Both the position numbers and the translations under genes were made by a program. 64,000 nt of DNA from Thermoleophilales bacterium. Lineage in GTDB: Bacteria; Actinomycetota; Thermoleophilia; Solirubrobacterales; 70-9. Below the pieces are notes generated by a model. It made no database searches and was not told the DNA's origin. It was given only the letters and a program-made list of their open reading frames with translations. The stretch is from positions 124,001 through 188,000 of the forward strand of contig JACJWY010000002.1 of assembly GCA_020636955.1 (NCBI GenBank), in the 5' to 3' direction. Numbering within the stretch: position 1 is the stretch's first letter; every line of letters begins with the position of its first letter. Positions 16,267-24,127 of this stretch are shown piece by piece.

Positions 16267-16300
16267 ACGAGACGAGACGTCTCGTCTCGTCTCGTCTCGT
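16267..16300. repeat. 24-bp perfect palindrome plus TCTCG pentamer repeats
   Basis: ACGAGACGAGAC (16267-16278) is followed immediately by its reverse complement (16279-16290), a perfect 24-bp palindrome; two more CTCGT units extend to 16300. It lies in the 178-base gap between the RibD-C and acyl-CoA dehydrogenase genes. A zero-spacer palindrome forms a cruciform or a dimeric protein site rather than a usual terminator. Confidence 0.7.
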
Positions 16301-16304
16301 GCAG

Positions 16305-16328
16305 GCGAGACGCAGCGTTGCGTCTCGC
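16305..16328. terminator. Hairpin with the same GAGACG core; possible terminator
   Basis: GCGAGACGCA (16305-16314), a four-base loop GCGT and TGCGTCTCGC (16319-16328) form a perfect 10-bp stem just downstream of the palindrome. It shares GAGACG/CGTCTC with the first repeat. There is no clear T run after it (TGGAAGTTTTCC), so termination is possible but not shown. Confidence 0.45.
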
Positions 16329-16414
16329 TGGAAGTTTTCCGGCATGGCCCGACTGGGCTGCGGTTTTCTACGAGACTTCCTCCACGGCGAGCGCTGCAAC
16401 ACTTCGCCGGGTAG

Positions 16415-16420
16415 TAGCGT
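16415..16420 (+). promoter_or_regulatory. -10 box (TAGCGT) for acyl-CoA dehydrogenase gene
   Basis: TAGCGT ends seven bases before the ATG at 16428, which lacks a Shine-Dalgarno sequence. Confidence 0.35.
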
Positions 16421-16427
16421 CCCGACT

Positions 16428-17660
16428 ATGGATTTCGAACCCGGTTCCGAAGTTGAAGGGCTCATCGAGCGCGTTCGTTCGTTCATGGAAGAACACATCT
16501 ATCCGCGCGAGATGGAGCTTCACCAGTCGCTCGACGATGAAGTGAAGGCCGGTGTCGCCTACCCGGTCGAGCTCGAGCAGATCCGCGAGAAAGCGAAGTC
16601 GGAGGGACTCTGGAATCTCTTCCTGCCAGACGACGAATACGGCGCCGGGCTCAACAACTGGCAGTACGCCTTCCTCTGCGAAGAAATGGGCCGCAGTCCG
16701 ATCGCCGCTCCGATGGCTTTCAACAGCGCTGCGCCTGATACCGGCAACATGGAAATCCTGCTCGAGCATGGAACCGACGAACAGAAGTCGAAATACCTCG
16801 AGCCTCTTACCAACGGCGAGACCCGCAGCTGCTTCTCGATGACCGAGCCGGAAACTGCCGGTTCCGATCCGACCGGCCTCGCCGCGAAGGCGGAACTGGT
16901 CGATGGCGAATGGGTAATCAACGGCCACAAGTGGTTCACCTCCGGCGCGGTCGGCGCCTCCTTCGCGATCGCGATGGTCAACACCGAAACCAGCGAGAAC
17001 CCCTACGCCAACGCCTCGATGATCATCGTTCCGATCGACACCCCGGGCTTCAATCTGGTCCGTCCGGTGTCGGTGATGGGCCACGACAAGGGACCAGGCC
17101 ATTGCGAGATCCTCTACGAAGACTGCCGGGTGCCTGAAGCCAACCTCCTCGGGCAGCGCGGCGGCGGTTTCGTGGTCGCCCAGGATCGTCTCGGCCCGGG
17201 TCGCATCCATCACTGCATGCGGGCGATCGGTACCGCAGAACGGGCCCTGGAGATGATGTGCTTGCGGGCGGCCGACCGCGAGGCCTTCGGCGGCCCGCTG
17301 GCCGACAAGCAGTTCGTCCAGGACTTCATCGCAAAATCACGGATGGAGATCGACCAGGCCCGGCTGCTCTGCCTGAATGCCGCCTGGAAGATGGACACGG
17401 TCGGCAAGCACGCCGCCCGCCAGGAGATCTCGATGATTAAGGTGGTCGCCGCGAACATGGTCATGGACGTGCTCGACCGGGCCCTGCAGGTCCACGGCTC
17501 ACTCGGCATGTCCGATGACACCCCGCTCGCTTCGATGTGGCGTTACAGCCGCATGCTCCGGCTGGCCGACGGCCCGGACGAGGTCCACAAGATGGTCATC
17601 GCCCGGCGGGAGGTCGGCCGGTTCCTGAAGAAGCGAGCAGCTTCTTCCGAAGCGGCCTGA
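16428..17660 (+). CDS. Acyl-CoA dehydrogenase family protein
   Basis: 410 residues with the ACAD layout: N-terminal helical domain (VRSFMEEHIYPRE), middle beta domain with SCFSMTEPETAGSDPT and ITGHKWFTSGA-like sequence (VINGHKWFTSGAVG), and a C-terminal helical domain containing DRLGPGRIHHCMRAIG, REAFGGPLADKQFVQ and QVHGSLGMSDDTPLASMWRYSRMLRLADGPDEVHKM. The C-terminal half resembles the longer ACAD10/11-type family in which the base position and substrate vary, so chain-length specificity is not assigned. It uses FAD and passes electrons to ETF. An APH-like kinase of the ACAD10/11-associated type is encoded at 23006-24043, which may be relevant. Confidence 0.9.
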   Translation: MDFEPGSEVEGLIERVRSFMEEHIYPREMELHQSLDDEVKAGVAYPVELEQIREKAKSEGLWNLFLPDDEYGAGLNNWQYAFLCEEMGRSPIAAPMAFNSAAPDTGNMEILLEHGTDEQKSKYLEPLTNGETRSCFSMTEPETAGSDPTGLAAKAELVDGEWVINGHKWFTSGAVGASFAIAMVNTETSENPYANASMIIVPIDTPGFNLVRPVSVMGHDKGPGHCEILYEDCRVPEANLLGQRGGGFVVAQDRLGPGRIHHCMRAIGTAERALEMMCLRAADREAFGGPLADKQFVQDFIAKSRMEIDQARLLCLNAAWKMDTVGKHAARQEISMIKVVAANMVMDVLDRALQVHGSLGMSDDTPLASMWRYSRMLRLADGPDEVHKMVIARREVGRFLKKRAASSEAA

Positions 17661-17707
17661 CCTCCGGACACCGTTATGTGGCGGTCGGTTCCTGAAGAAG
17701 CGAGCAG
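17619..17707. repeat. 22-bp direct repeat of the gene's 3' coding end
   Basis: The 22 bases at 17619-17640, encoding the end of the acyl-CoA dehydrogenase (RFLKKRA region), recur exactly at 17686-17707, 26 bases after the stop codon. It looks like a short local duplication. Confidence 0.75.
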
Positions 17708-17753
17708 AGCGCGAAGGCTCCCCCGCCTGAAGGGGCCCGACAGGTGAGTCGAT

Positions 17754-17778
17754 TTTGCCCGCCACAAGGACGGGCAAA
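17754..17778. terminator. Terminator-like hairpin between convergent genes
   Basis: TTTGCCCG (17754-17761), a nine-base loop and CGGGCAAA (17771-17778) form an 8-bp stem between the acyl-CoA dehydrogenase stop (17660) and the convergent lipoprotein stop (17793). T/A-rich flanks on both sides suit weak bidirectional termination. Confidence 0.45.
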
Positions 17779-17792
17779 TTGACCCACTTCAA

Positions 17793-18290
17793 CTAGCTGG
17801 TGGTTGATTCGGATTGCGTGCCCTGGGTCGGGGGGGCGCCCGAAGGCGGCTGGCCACCCTCAGGCACCTGAATCTCTATGTCGCAGTCTTCCATCGCGGA
17901 CTGAAGATCCTCCATGCCTTCCGGGACGCCCTGGGGCGGTCCATCGCCAGTAGCGCCGGCCCCGCCTGTCGCCCCTGAAGGTGGAGCTCCGTCCGGGGGG
18001 GTCATGCCCTCGGGAGGTTGGCCCTGCGGCATCTGTCCGTCCTGGGGAGCGCCGTCGGAGAGGTCGGGGACGGTGACCCCAGCGTCCTCCAGGCACTGCT
18101 TCTGGTCATCGGTCAGGCTCCCGAACATGCCTCCCGGCCCGCCACCGGGGCCGCCGGCCGTCTGATCGGCCGAGGCGTCGGAGCTCGAGTCGGATCCGCC
18201 ACATCCGGCCATGAATACGACCCCGGCCAGCAAGGCGACGATCGCCAGGCCCATGAGTCCGGATCTACGTGTGCTTCCGTTCATCGTCAC
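17793..18290 (-). CDS. Gly/Pro-rich lipoprotein of the MacAB-like operon
   Basis: 165 residues. A signal peptide ends with the lipobox MAGC (FMAGCGGSDSSS), followed by a Ser/Asp and Gly/Pro-rich mature part; a conserved-looking core, SLTDDQKQCLEDAGVTVPDLSDG, and a second part, SAMEDCDIEIQVPEGG, each carry one Cys. Function unknown; position suggests a surface accessory of the ABC efflux system. GTG at 18290 is preferred because AAGGAG lies six bases upstream. ATG at 18314 overlaps the upstream stop (ATGA) and ATG at 18284 is also possible. Confidence 0.7.
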   Translation of the reverse strand: MTMNGSTRRSGLMGLAIVALLAGVVFMAGCGGSDSSSDASADQTAGGPGGGPGGMFGSLTDDQKQCLEDAGVTVPDLSDGAPQDGQMPQGQPPEGMTPPDGAPPSGATGGAGATGDGPPQGVPEGMEDLQSAMEDCDIEIQVPEGGQPPSGAPPTQGTQSESTTS

Positions 18291-18310
18291 TGGTTTCTCC
18301 TTGGTTGTCT

Positions 18311-18892
18311 TCATCCGGACGCGCCGGTCGAGGGCGCTCCCGACGGGGCACCACCTCCGGATGGCAGATCGCCACCCGAGGGCATTCCCCCGGCAAACGA
18401 CGGCATCGCCGTCTGGACGCCGCTCTGGGTCGCGGTCACTTCGGTCGCCTTGACCGTTCCCGCCTTGTTCTTCTTTCCGGTCACGGTCACCGTGTCACCC
18501 GGGTGAAGCTGGTTTGCGCTGCTCTTCGCATTCCTGGTGACGGAGGCGTTGCCCGCCCTCACCTTCACGGTCGTCCCATCCGAAGTTTCGACATACAGCG
18601 TGTTGCCCGCGACGCTCGTGATGTCGCCCTGGGTCGAATTGCCGCTTGAGCCGGAGGCGCCCGGAAATCCGCTAGTCGACGCGCCGGAATCGGAGCCACC
18701 AGCCACCGAGGGGAGGCCGGAAGGCAGACTCGAAGCCGAAGAGTCATCACCACCGCTCAGTTTTCCGCCAAGCCAGAAGGCGATGACTGCGATCAGGATC
18801 GCGCTCAGGGCCAGATTCACCGGCGTATTGAACTTCCGCTTGGGACGCCGGGGACGGCGTACTGCACTTTCGGTCGCTGCTTCACTGCTCAT
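18311..18892 (-). CDS. Membrane-anchored DUF5666-like (OB-fold) protein
   Basis: 193 residues: a basic N-terminus (RRPRRPKRKF), one membrane helix (VNLALSAILIAVIAFWLGG), a Ser/Gly-rich spacer and a small beta domain (QGDITSVAGNTLYVETSDGTTVKVRAG...LHPGDTVTVTGKKNKAGTVKATEVTAT) that resembles the DUF5666/OB-like domain often found with efflux adaptors. The C-terminus is Gly/Pro/Ser-rich. It probably extends from the outer face of the membrane beside the transporter. Function is inferred from position only. It follows the permease gene by 33 bases. Confidence 0.65.
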   Translation of the reverse strand: MSSEAATESAVRRPRRPKRKFNTPVNLALSAILIAVIAFWLGGKLSGGDDSSASSLPSGLPSVAGGSDSGASTSGFPGASGSSGNSTQGDITSVAGNTLYVETSDGTTVKVRAGNASVTRNAKSSANQLHPGDTVTVTGKKNKAGTVKATEVTATQSGVQTAMPSFAGGMPSGGDLPSGGGAPSGAPSTGASG

Positions 18893-18925
18893 TTTTCTCG
18901 TCCTTTTTCACTCGTTTCAGCCTTC

Positions 18926-20140
18926 TCATTCGAATCGCAGGGCATCGATCGGCCTCAGCCGGGCCGCCCGACTCGCGGGGTAGGTGCCGAAGACGAGACC
19001 GGAGAGCGTCGCCGCGGCGAACGCGAGGATCACCGCGTATGTCGCGACGACGGGTTCGACTCCGGCAATCGTGAAGCGACTGCCGATCAGTCCCGCCGCC
19101 ACACCGACCACTCCTCCAAATCCGGAGATCAGGACCGCTTCGGTGACGAACTGGGCCATGATGTCGCTGCGCCGTGCGCCGATCGCCTTGCGGATGCCGA
19201 TCTCCCGGGTCCGCTCCGTGACGCTGACCAGCATGATGTTCATCACCCCGATGCCACCGACCAGCAGCGAGATCGCCGCGACCGCTCCGAGCAGGGTCGT
19301 GAACACCGAGTTCGACTCGTCGGAGGCCTCGAGGACCGAGCCCTGGTTGATGATCGAGTAGCCGGGGTCGGAAGGATCGGTGACGTCGAGTTGCTCGTTG
19401 AGGATCGAGGTGACCTGGGCCTGGGCCGCATCGAGGGTGTCCCTCGAAGTCGCTTGCACGATGATCTGGTCAACCGGGCCATAGCCCGCAAGGGTGTCCT
19501 GGACCGCCTTGTAAGGCGCCATGACCACGTCGTCCTGATCCTGGCTGCCGTCCGAGCCCTTTGACGCGGTGATGCCGATCACCTGGAAGCTGACCCCGTT
19601 TATCTGGATCATCGAACCGACTCCGCCGCCGGCTGCGAACAGGCTTGCGGCGACGGTCGGACCGATCACGGCAACCCGGTCGCGGCTTTCGACCTGCTGC
19701 TCGGTGAAACCCGTGCCCTGGGAGATCTCATAGCCCTTGGCATTGAGATAGGAAGGAGTGGTGCCGACCATCTGGGAGGGTTCGTAGCTGATTTCCCCGC
19801 TGACCAACGACGCACTTGAAACGTTGATAACAGGTGATGCCGCGAGGACGTCCGGAGCAAGGTTCTTGTCATTGAGCGCTTCCGCGTCCTCGACGGTCAG
19901 CGAGGAAGCCGAGGAAGACGCGCCGGGCATGATGCCGCCCGAAGTCGAGGTGACCTGCAGGACGTTCGTCCCCAGACCCTCGATGCTCGAGGCCACTGCC
20001 TGTGAGGAACCCTTTCCGACCGCGACCAGAATGATCACCGAGGCAACCCCGATCGTGATGCCGAGAATGGTCAGGGCCGCCCGGAGGCGGTTGGCCGCAA
20101 GACCTGCGGCGGCGATGCGGACCGTCTCGGTGAAACCCAT
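18926..20140 (-). CDS. ABC transporter permease, MacB/FtsX type
   Basis: 404 residues. The MacB-type layout is visible: first helix (LRAALTILGITIGVASVIILVAVG), a large extracytoplasmic MacB_PCD domain (about 45-280), then three C-terminal helices of the FtsX domain with GGIGVMNIMLVSVTERTREIGIRKAIGARRSDI and ending FGTYPASRAARLRPIDALRFE. Such permeases work by mechanotransmission and do not form a classical channel. ATG at 20140 shares one base with the stop of the ATPase gene (TGATG), so they are coupled. Confidence 0.93.
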   Translation of the reverse strand: MGFTETVRIAAAGLAANRLRAALTILGITIGVASVIILVAVGKGSSQAVASSIEGLGTNVLQVTSTSGGIMPGASSSASSLTVEDAEALNDKNLAPDVLAASPVINVSSASLVSGEISYEPSQMVGTTPSYLNAKGYEISQGTGFTEQQVESRDRVAVIGPTVAASLFAAGGGVGSMIQINGVSFQVIGITASKGSDGSQDQDDVVMAPYKAVQDTLAGYGPVDQIIVQATSRDTLDAAQAQVTSILNEQLDVTDPSDPGYSIINQGSVLEASDESNSVFTTLLGAVAAISLLVGGIGVMNIMLVSVTERTREIGIRKAIGARRSDIMAQFVTEAVLISGFGGVVGVAAGLIGSRFTIAGVEPVVATYAVILAFAAATLSGLVFGTYPASRAARLRPIDALRFE

Positions 20141-20865
20141 CAGGCAGCACTCTCGAGAACTTCGTTTCGGTAGTCGGCGGCGATCAGGCCGTCCTCGACC
20201 CGGATGACGCGGCGTGCTCGCGCCGCGACGTCGTCTTCATGAGTGATCAGCAGGATGGTGCGCCCCTCGTCATTCAGGTCCTGGAAGATCTGCAGCACGT
20301 CCTCGGTCGAGTGCGAGTCGAGGTTGCCAGTCGGCTCGTCGGCGAGCACGATTGAAGGTTCGGTCACGATCGCCCTGGCAATCGCGACTCGCTGCTGCTG
20401 GCCTCCGGACAGTTCGGCTGGAACATGATCCAGCCGGTCACCCATGCCGACGCTTTCGAGCGCCCTGGTCGCCATGCTTCGACGATCGCTTCTCCCATAT
20501 CCAGCGTAGGCCAGGGGCAATTCCACGTTGGCCAGCGCAGTAGTGCGGGGGATCAGATTGAAACCCTGGAAGACGAAGCCGATTTTCTGGTTGCGCAGAT
20601 CCGAGAGACCGTCCTCGTCGATTTCACGAACGTCTGTTCCGTCGATCAGGTAGCGCCCGGAGGTCGGGGCGTCCAGGCACCCGATCAGGTTCATCAGGGT
20701 GGACTTGCCGCTGCCGGAGCTGCCGATGATCGCCATGAACTCTCCCTCTTCGATCGAGAGGGAGATCCCGGCCAAGGCCCGGACCTCGTGCCCACCGAGG
20801 TGGTAGACGCGGGTCAGGTCCTCGACCTCGATTACCGGACGTTCGGTTTGAAGTGTCGTGGTCAT
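20140..20865 (-). CDS. ABC transporter ATPase, MacB/LolD type
   Basis: 241 residues with all nucleotide-binding motifs: Walker A GSSGSGKST, Q-loop FQGFNL, signature LSGGQQQR, Walker B IVLADEPTGNLDS and H-loop LLITHEDD. The family energises MacAB-like export or lipoprotein handling. The gene lies two bases after the adaptor gene and overlaps the permease gene, giving the order adaptor, ATPase, permease. Confidence 0.95.
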   Translation of the reverse strand: MTTTLQTERPVIEVEDLTRVYHLGGHEVRALAGISLSIEEGEFMAIIGSSGSGKSTLMNLIGCLDAPTSGRYLIDGTDVREIDEDGLSDLRNQKIGFVFQGFNLIPRTTALANVELPLAYAGYGRSDRRSMATRALESVGMGDRLDHVPAELSGGQQQRVAIARAIVTEPSIVLADEPTGNLDSHSTEDVLQIFQDLNDEGRTILLITHEDDVAARARRVIRVEDGLIAADYRNEVLESAA

Positions 20866-20867
20866 GG

Positions 20868-22631
20868 TCAGCCTCCGGGGAAGCCACCGGGCGGTCCGCC
20901 GCTGGGTATTCCTCCGCCGGAGGGGAATCCTCCGCCTCCGGCAAAGCCGCCGCCCAGTCCGCCGGCCGCGTCGCCACCCGGCGAATCAATCCCGCTGCTG
21001 TCCACAGTGGTCTGCGGAATGACGACGGTGTCGCCGGCTTCGAGTCCAGATACGATCTCGGTCGAGCTGTCACCAACCAGACCAGTCTCGACCGACTTCG
21101 TCTCGGTGTCACCGTTCGAGTTCTCGACCTGTATCGAGCTTCCCGTCAACGCCTGGTTCGGAACCGTGACGACTCCGGAAACTTGGTCGATCACGATCGA
21201 GACGCTGGCCGACATTCCCGGTTTGACTTCTTTCGAAGACTGGTTGATGTGGACGGTCACCGGATAGGTGACGACGCCGCTGCTGTCGGTGCTCGCCAGG
21301 AGACCGACGTTGCTGACCCGGGCCGCCAGCTGCTCCCCGTCGGCCGACTCGATCGTGACCGTTGAACGCTGGCCGACGTGGATCTGGTTGATGTCGGCCT
21401 CGCTCACGTCCACCTCCATCTCCAGCGAATCGAGCTGCTGGATGACCGCGAAGGCCGAGCTGTCGGAAGAGCTGTCCGAAGAGCTGGCTCCGAGGGCGCT
21501 GGCGTCACCGCTTGAGTTGTCTGAGGATGAAGATGCGGAACTGGAACTGGCGTCACCGCTGACCGTGTCGCCGACCGCGCCTTCGAGCGAGACGATCGTG
21601 CCCGAGTAGGGGGCCCGAAGCGTCGTTGCCCGCAGGTCCTCGCGGGCACTGCGGAGATCGAGCTTGGCGCTCTTGATCGCAGTTTCCGAGTCCTCGGAGC
21701 TGGTGGTGCTTCCGGTGGCACCGCCACTCATCGAACCTCCGCTCATCGTTCCGCCACCGGTCACCGAACCACCGGAAGGCATCTCACCGCCGTCGGTCGT
21801 GTCACCGCTATCCGGAATTACGTTGTCGCCCCCGTTGTTGTCGGTGCCACCTCCGCCGGAAGGTCCGACTGGACCGGTGGCTCCGGTCGCTCCGGTTTCA
21901 CCGGTCTCGCCCGTAACACCAGTCGGGCCGGTCGGACCCGTCTCGCCGGTGGCGTCAAGGATCGTTCCGTCGTCGGCCAGGATGGAGATGCTCCCGTTCG
22001 AAGCGCCTCCGTAGTAGACCGCGTTCGTGGTCTCTACGGTCTGGCCTGCGGAACCGCCGTAGTAGACGGCGGTCTCCAGGCCGGTGTTCGAGTCGCTGCT
22101 GTAAGACACCCCGGTTGTTGAACCGGTCGTCGTCTCGCCATTCTCGGCCGCCTCGAGGTTGTTCTCTGCTTCCTCGACCGCGAGGGCCGCTTCACTGCGG
22201 TCGAGCTGAGCAATCGCCTCGCCCTTCTTGACGTGATCGCCTTCCTCAACATAAACGGCGACAACCTTGCCGCTGGTGTCGAAGTTCAGATCCGCCGCCT
22301 TCGCGGACTCGATAGAACCGCTACCAGTCGAGGTCAGTTCGACGACGCCCTTGGACGCTTCCACCTTCGTTTCCTCGGTCTCACCGCTGGCGCTGTCACC
22401 GCCACTGAGGGCGATTACCAGGAGGACGATCAGCAACACACCCCCCAGTGCCCAAGAGATCGGATCGATCTTCGAGAGTTCTATGGTCCGGCCGCGGAAG
22501 CTGAAGCTGGGAAGGCCCCGAGAACCGTTGATGGTGCCTGACGAGAAGGTCGATCGGACCCGGTCGAACGCTAGGGAAACTCTGGTCCGGGCGGAATTCG
22601 CCCGGGCTGATGGAGTGCTGCTCTTGCTCAT
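20868..22631 (-). CDS. HlyD/MacA-like efflux adaptor with collagen-like insertion
   Basis: 587 residues, longer than usual for this family (about 350-420). Order: basic N-terminus and one membrane helix (ISWALGGVLLIVLLVIALSG), first half of the lipoyl-like domain (ADLNFDTSGKVVAVYVEEGDHVKKGEAIAQLD), a short helix, then about 140 residues of Gly/Thr-rich sequence including GETGPTGPTGVTGETGETG, a second short helix (TAIKSAKLDLRSAREDLRA), the second half of the lipoyl domain (TLRAPYSGTIVSLEGAVGDTVSG) interrupted by a Ser-rich stretch, a beta-barrel domain and a membrane-proximal domain. The insertion replaces the hairpin tip. ATG at 22631 follows AAAGAGAG. Confidence 0.88.
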   Translation of the reverse strand: MSKSSTPSARANSARTRVSLAFDRVRSTFSSGTINGSRGLPSFSFRGRTIELSKIDPISWALGGVLLIVLLVIALSGGDSASGETEETKVEASKGVVELTSTGSGSIESAKAADLNFDTSGKVVAVYVEEGDHVKKGEAIAQLDRSEAALAVEEAENNLEAAENGETTTGSTTGVSYSSDSNTGLETAVYYGGSAGQTVETTNAVYYGGASNGSISILADDGTILDATGETGPTGPTGVTGETGETGATGATGPVGPSGGGGTDNNGGDNVIPDSGDTTDGGEMPSGGSVTGGGTMSGGSMSGGATGSTTSSEDSETAIKSAKLDLRSAREDLRATTLRAPYSGTIVSLEGAVGDTVSGDASSSSASSSSDNSSGDASALGASSSDSSSDSSAFAVIQQLDSLEMEVDVSEADINQIHVGQRSTVTIESADGEQLAARVSNVGLLASTDSSGVVTYPVTVHINQSSKEVKPGMSASVSIVIDQVSGVVTVPNQALTGSSIQVENSNGDTETKSVETGLVGDSSTEIVSGLEAGDTVVIPQTTVDSSGIDSPGGDAAGGLGGGFAGGGGFPSGGGIPSGGPPGGFPGG

Positions 22632-22686
22632 CGCTCTCTTTCGAAGATTCAATTCTGGCGAGGGCCACCCACCCTGCTCAAAGAGG

Positions 22687-22760
22687 CTGAGAATCCGCTG
22701 AGAAAGGACTCAGAATTCGCGGAGACTGTTGTCTCGGTCCGAACTCAGGCCGGTCTCAGG
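22687..22760. promoter_or_regulatory. Phased CTGAG/CTCAG repeats in divergent regulatory region
   Basis: CTGAG at 22687 and 22698, CTCAG at 22709, and CTCAGG at 22744 and 22755. The steps are 11, 11, 35 and 11 bp, so sites lie on the same helix face. The region separates the efflux operon from the small secreted peptide gene. Direct repeats with an 11-bp step are the usual pattern for OmpR/PhoB-family regulators, but the regulator is not identified. Confidence 0.55.
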
Positions 22761-22815
22761 CTCTCTTCAACCTTCGGGGCAAGGATGGAATCGTTCAAGC
22801 CAACGAAGGAGCAAC

Positions 22816-23022
22816 ATGGAGCGAAACGAGCAGAAAACAGCCACTACGGGAGTCGTCGACAGAGGCAAGAAAGTCGCCTGCGTGGCCACTCTTACCGCTG
22901 CGGGCCTAACTTTTGGATTGGTCGCCGGCGGCGTTCAAGCTTCAGACAAGTCCAAGTCGGCCGCCGAACCGGTCGCGACCGCGTCCACTCAGAGTCTGCG
23001 CGAGGTCAGGAGATCCGGTTGA
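22816..23022 (+). CDS. Small secreted peptide (68 aa), divergent from efflux operon
   Basis: 68 residues starting at ATG 22816, four bases after a strong AAGGAG. A charged N-terminus is followed by a hydrophobic segment (VACVATLTAAGLTFGLVAGG) and a possible signal peptidase site after VQA, leaving a mature peptide of about 25 residues rich in Ser, Ala, Lys and Arg. The 3' end overlaps the convergent APH-like gene by 17 bases, so the gene may be shortened. Function unknown; the position suggests coregulation with the MacAB-like transporter. Confidence 0.6.
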   Translation: MERNEQKTATTGVVDRGKKVACVATLTAAGLTFGLVAGGVQASDKSKSAAEPVATASTQSLREVRRSG

Positions 23023-24043
23023 TCGCCTCGTCGGCCTGGCCGACCAGCAGGTCGATCGTGGCCTGCGAGCGCTCGACCACATCGCCGATGTCGTCGCCGT
23101 ACTGGCCAGCGGCAAAACGGGCGAGCACCCCTTCGGCGATGATCGCCAGCTTCCAGAAACCGAGCGCGACGAAGTAATCGAGTTTCGAGATGTCCCGGCC
23201 CGTGATCTCGGCGTAGAGATCGGCGAGTTCCCTGCGGGTCGGGAATCCCGGTTCGACCGTTGCCGGAGTGATCAGCGGGATCTGCTCGTCACCTGCCTCG
23301 CGCCAGTAGACCATCAGCAGACCGAGATCGGCGAGCGGCTCGCCGATCGTGCACAGTTCCCAGTCGACGACCGCTGCGACCTCGCCGGTCGGGCTGTAGA
23401 TCACGTTATCCAGTCGATAGTCGCCGTGCACCAGGGTGACCGCCGACTGCGGCGGAGCCAGTTCGACCAGGCGAGTGTGTACGTCCTCGACCAGCGGCAG
23501 TTCGCGGGTCTTCGACTTCTCCCACTGCCCGGACCAGCGTTTCAGCTGGCGCTGAACATATCCGTCATGCCGGCCGAGATCACCGAGTCCCACCTCTCCG
23601 ACGTCAACCGAGTGAATCTTCGCCATCGTCTCGACCAGACCCTCACCAAGACGCCGGCGCTGTTCCTCGGTGGGAAAGGCGGCAGCCTGTTCCGGTCCCC
23701 GGATTACCGGTCCCTCGACGAACTGCATCACGTAGAACGGGGCCCCGGTCACCTCTTCGTCCTCGCAGAATCCGACAACCGGGGGAACCGGCACACCGGT
23801 TCCGGCCAGGGCCGTGACAACCCGGACCTCGCGGCCCATGTCATGAGCCGACCCGAGGGTCTTGCCCAGCGGCGGTCGCCTCAGCACCCATCGCGAGCCA
23901 CCCTGGTCAGTGACCAGATAGGTGAGGTTGGACATGCCTCCGTGGATTTTTTCGTAATCGAGCGGCGGCTCGAGATCGGTCACTCTCTCCCGGAACCATT
24001 CCTCAAGTGGTCCGTGCGAAATCCCATCGGTTTGAGAACTCAT
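23006..24043 (-). CDS. APH/ACAD10-type phosphotransferase family protein
   Basis: 345 residues with the aminoglycoside phosphotransferase-like kinase fold: MSNLTYLVTDQGGSRWVLRRPP (nucleotide-binding lobe), FYVMQFVEG hinge, catalytic loop VHGDYRLDNVIYSP and metal-binding VVDWELCTIGEPLADLGLLMVYW. This branch is the one related to the kinase part of ACAD10/11, which phosphorylates hydroxyacyl-CoA intermediates, rather than antibiotic kinases. An acyl-CoA dehydrogenase at 16428 could supply the partner activity, though the genes are not linked in an operon. Confidence 0.85.
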   Translation of the reverse strand: MSSQTDGISHGPLEEWFRERVTDLEPPLDYEKIHGGMSNLTYLVTDQGGSRWVLRRPPLGKTLGSAHDMGREVRVVTALAGTGVPVPPVVGFCEDEEVTGAPFYVMQFVEGPVIRGPEQAAAFPTEEQRRRLGEGLVETMAKIHSVDVGEVGLGDLGRHDGYVQRQLKRWSGQWEKSKTRELPLVEDVHTRLVELAPPQSAVTLVHGDYRLDNVIYSPTGEVAAVVDWELCTIGEPLADLGLLMVYWREAGDEQIPLITPATVEPGFPTRRELADLYAEITGRDISKLDYFVALGFWKLAIIAEGVLARFAAGQYGDDIGDVVERSQATIDLLVGQADEAINRIS

Positions 24044-24086
24044 GGCACAAGAGACTACGAGGGATTCGGGGACCGGCGACGGCAGC

Positions 24087-24092
24087 TAGTCT
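24087..24092 (+). promoter_or_regulatory. -10 box (TAGTCT) upstream of histidine kinase gene
   Basis: TAGTCT ends six bases before an ATG at 24099 that opens a four-codon frame (Met-Arg-Gly-Gln) whose stop at 24111-24113 overlaps an ATG at 24110 in the kinase frame. Transcription would start at about 24099. Confidence 0.35.
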
Positions 24093-24127
24093 CTTCGCAT
24101 GAGGGGGCAATGAAGCCGGAGGAAGAA

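Noticed and set aside
23006..24043. Aminoglycoside resistance
   Set aside because: The sequence belongs to the ACAD10/11-type branch of the APH fold, not to antibiotic kinases.
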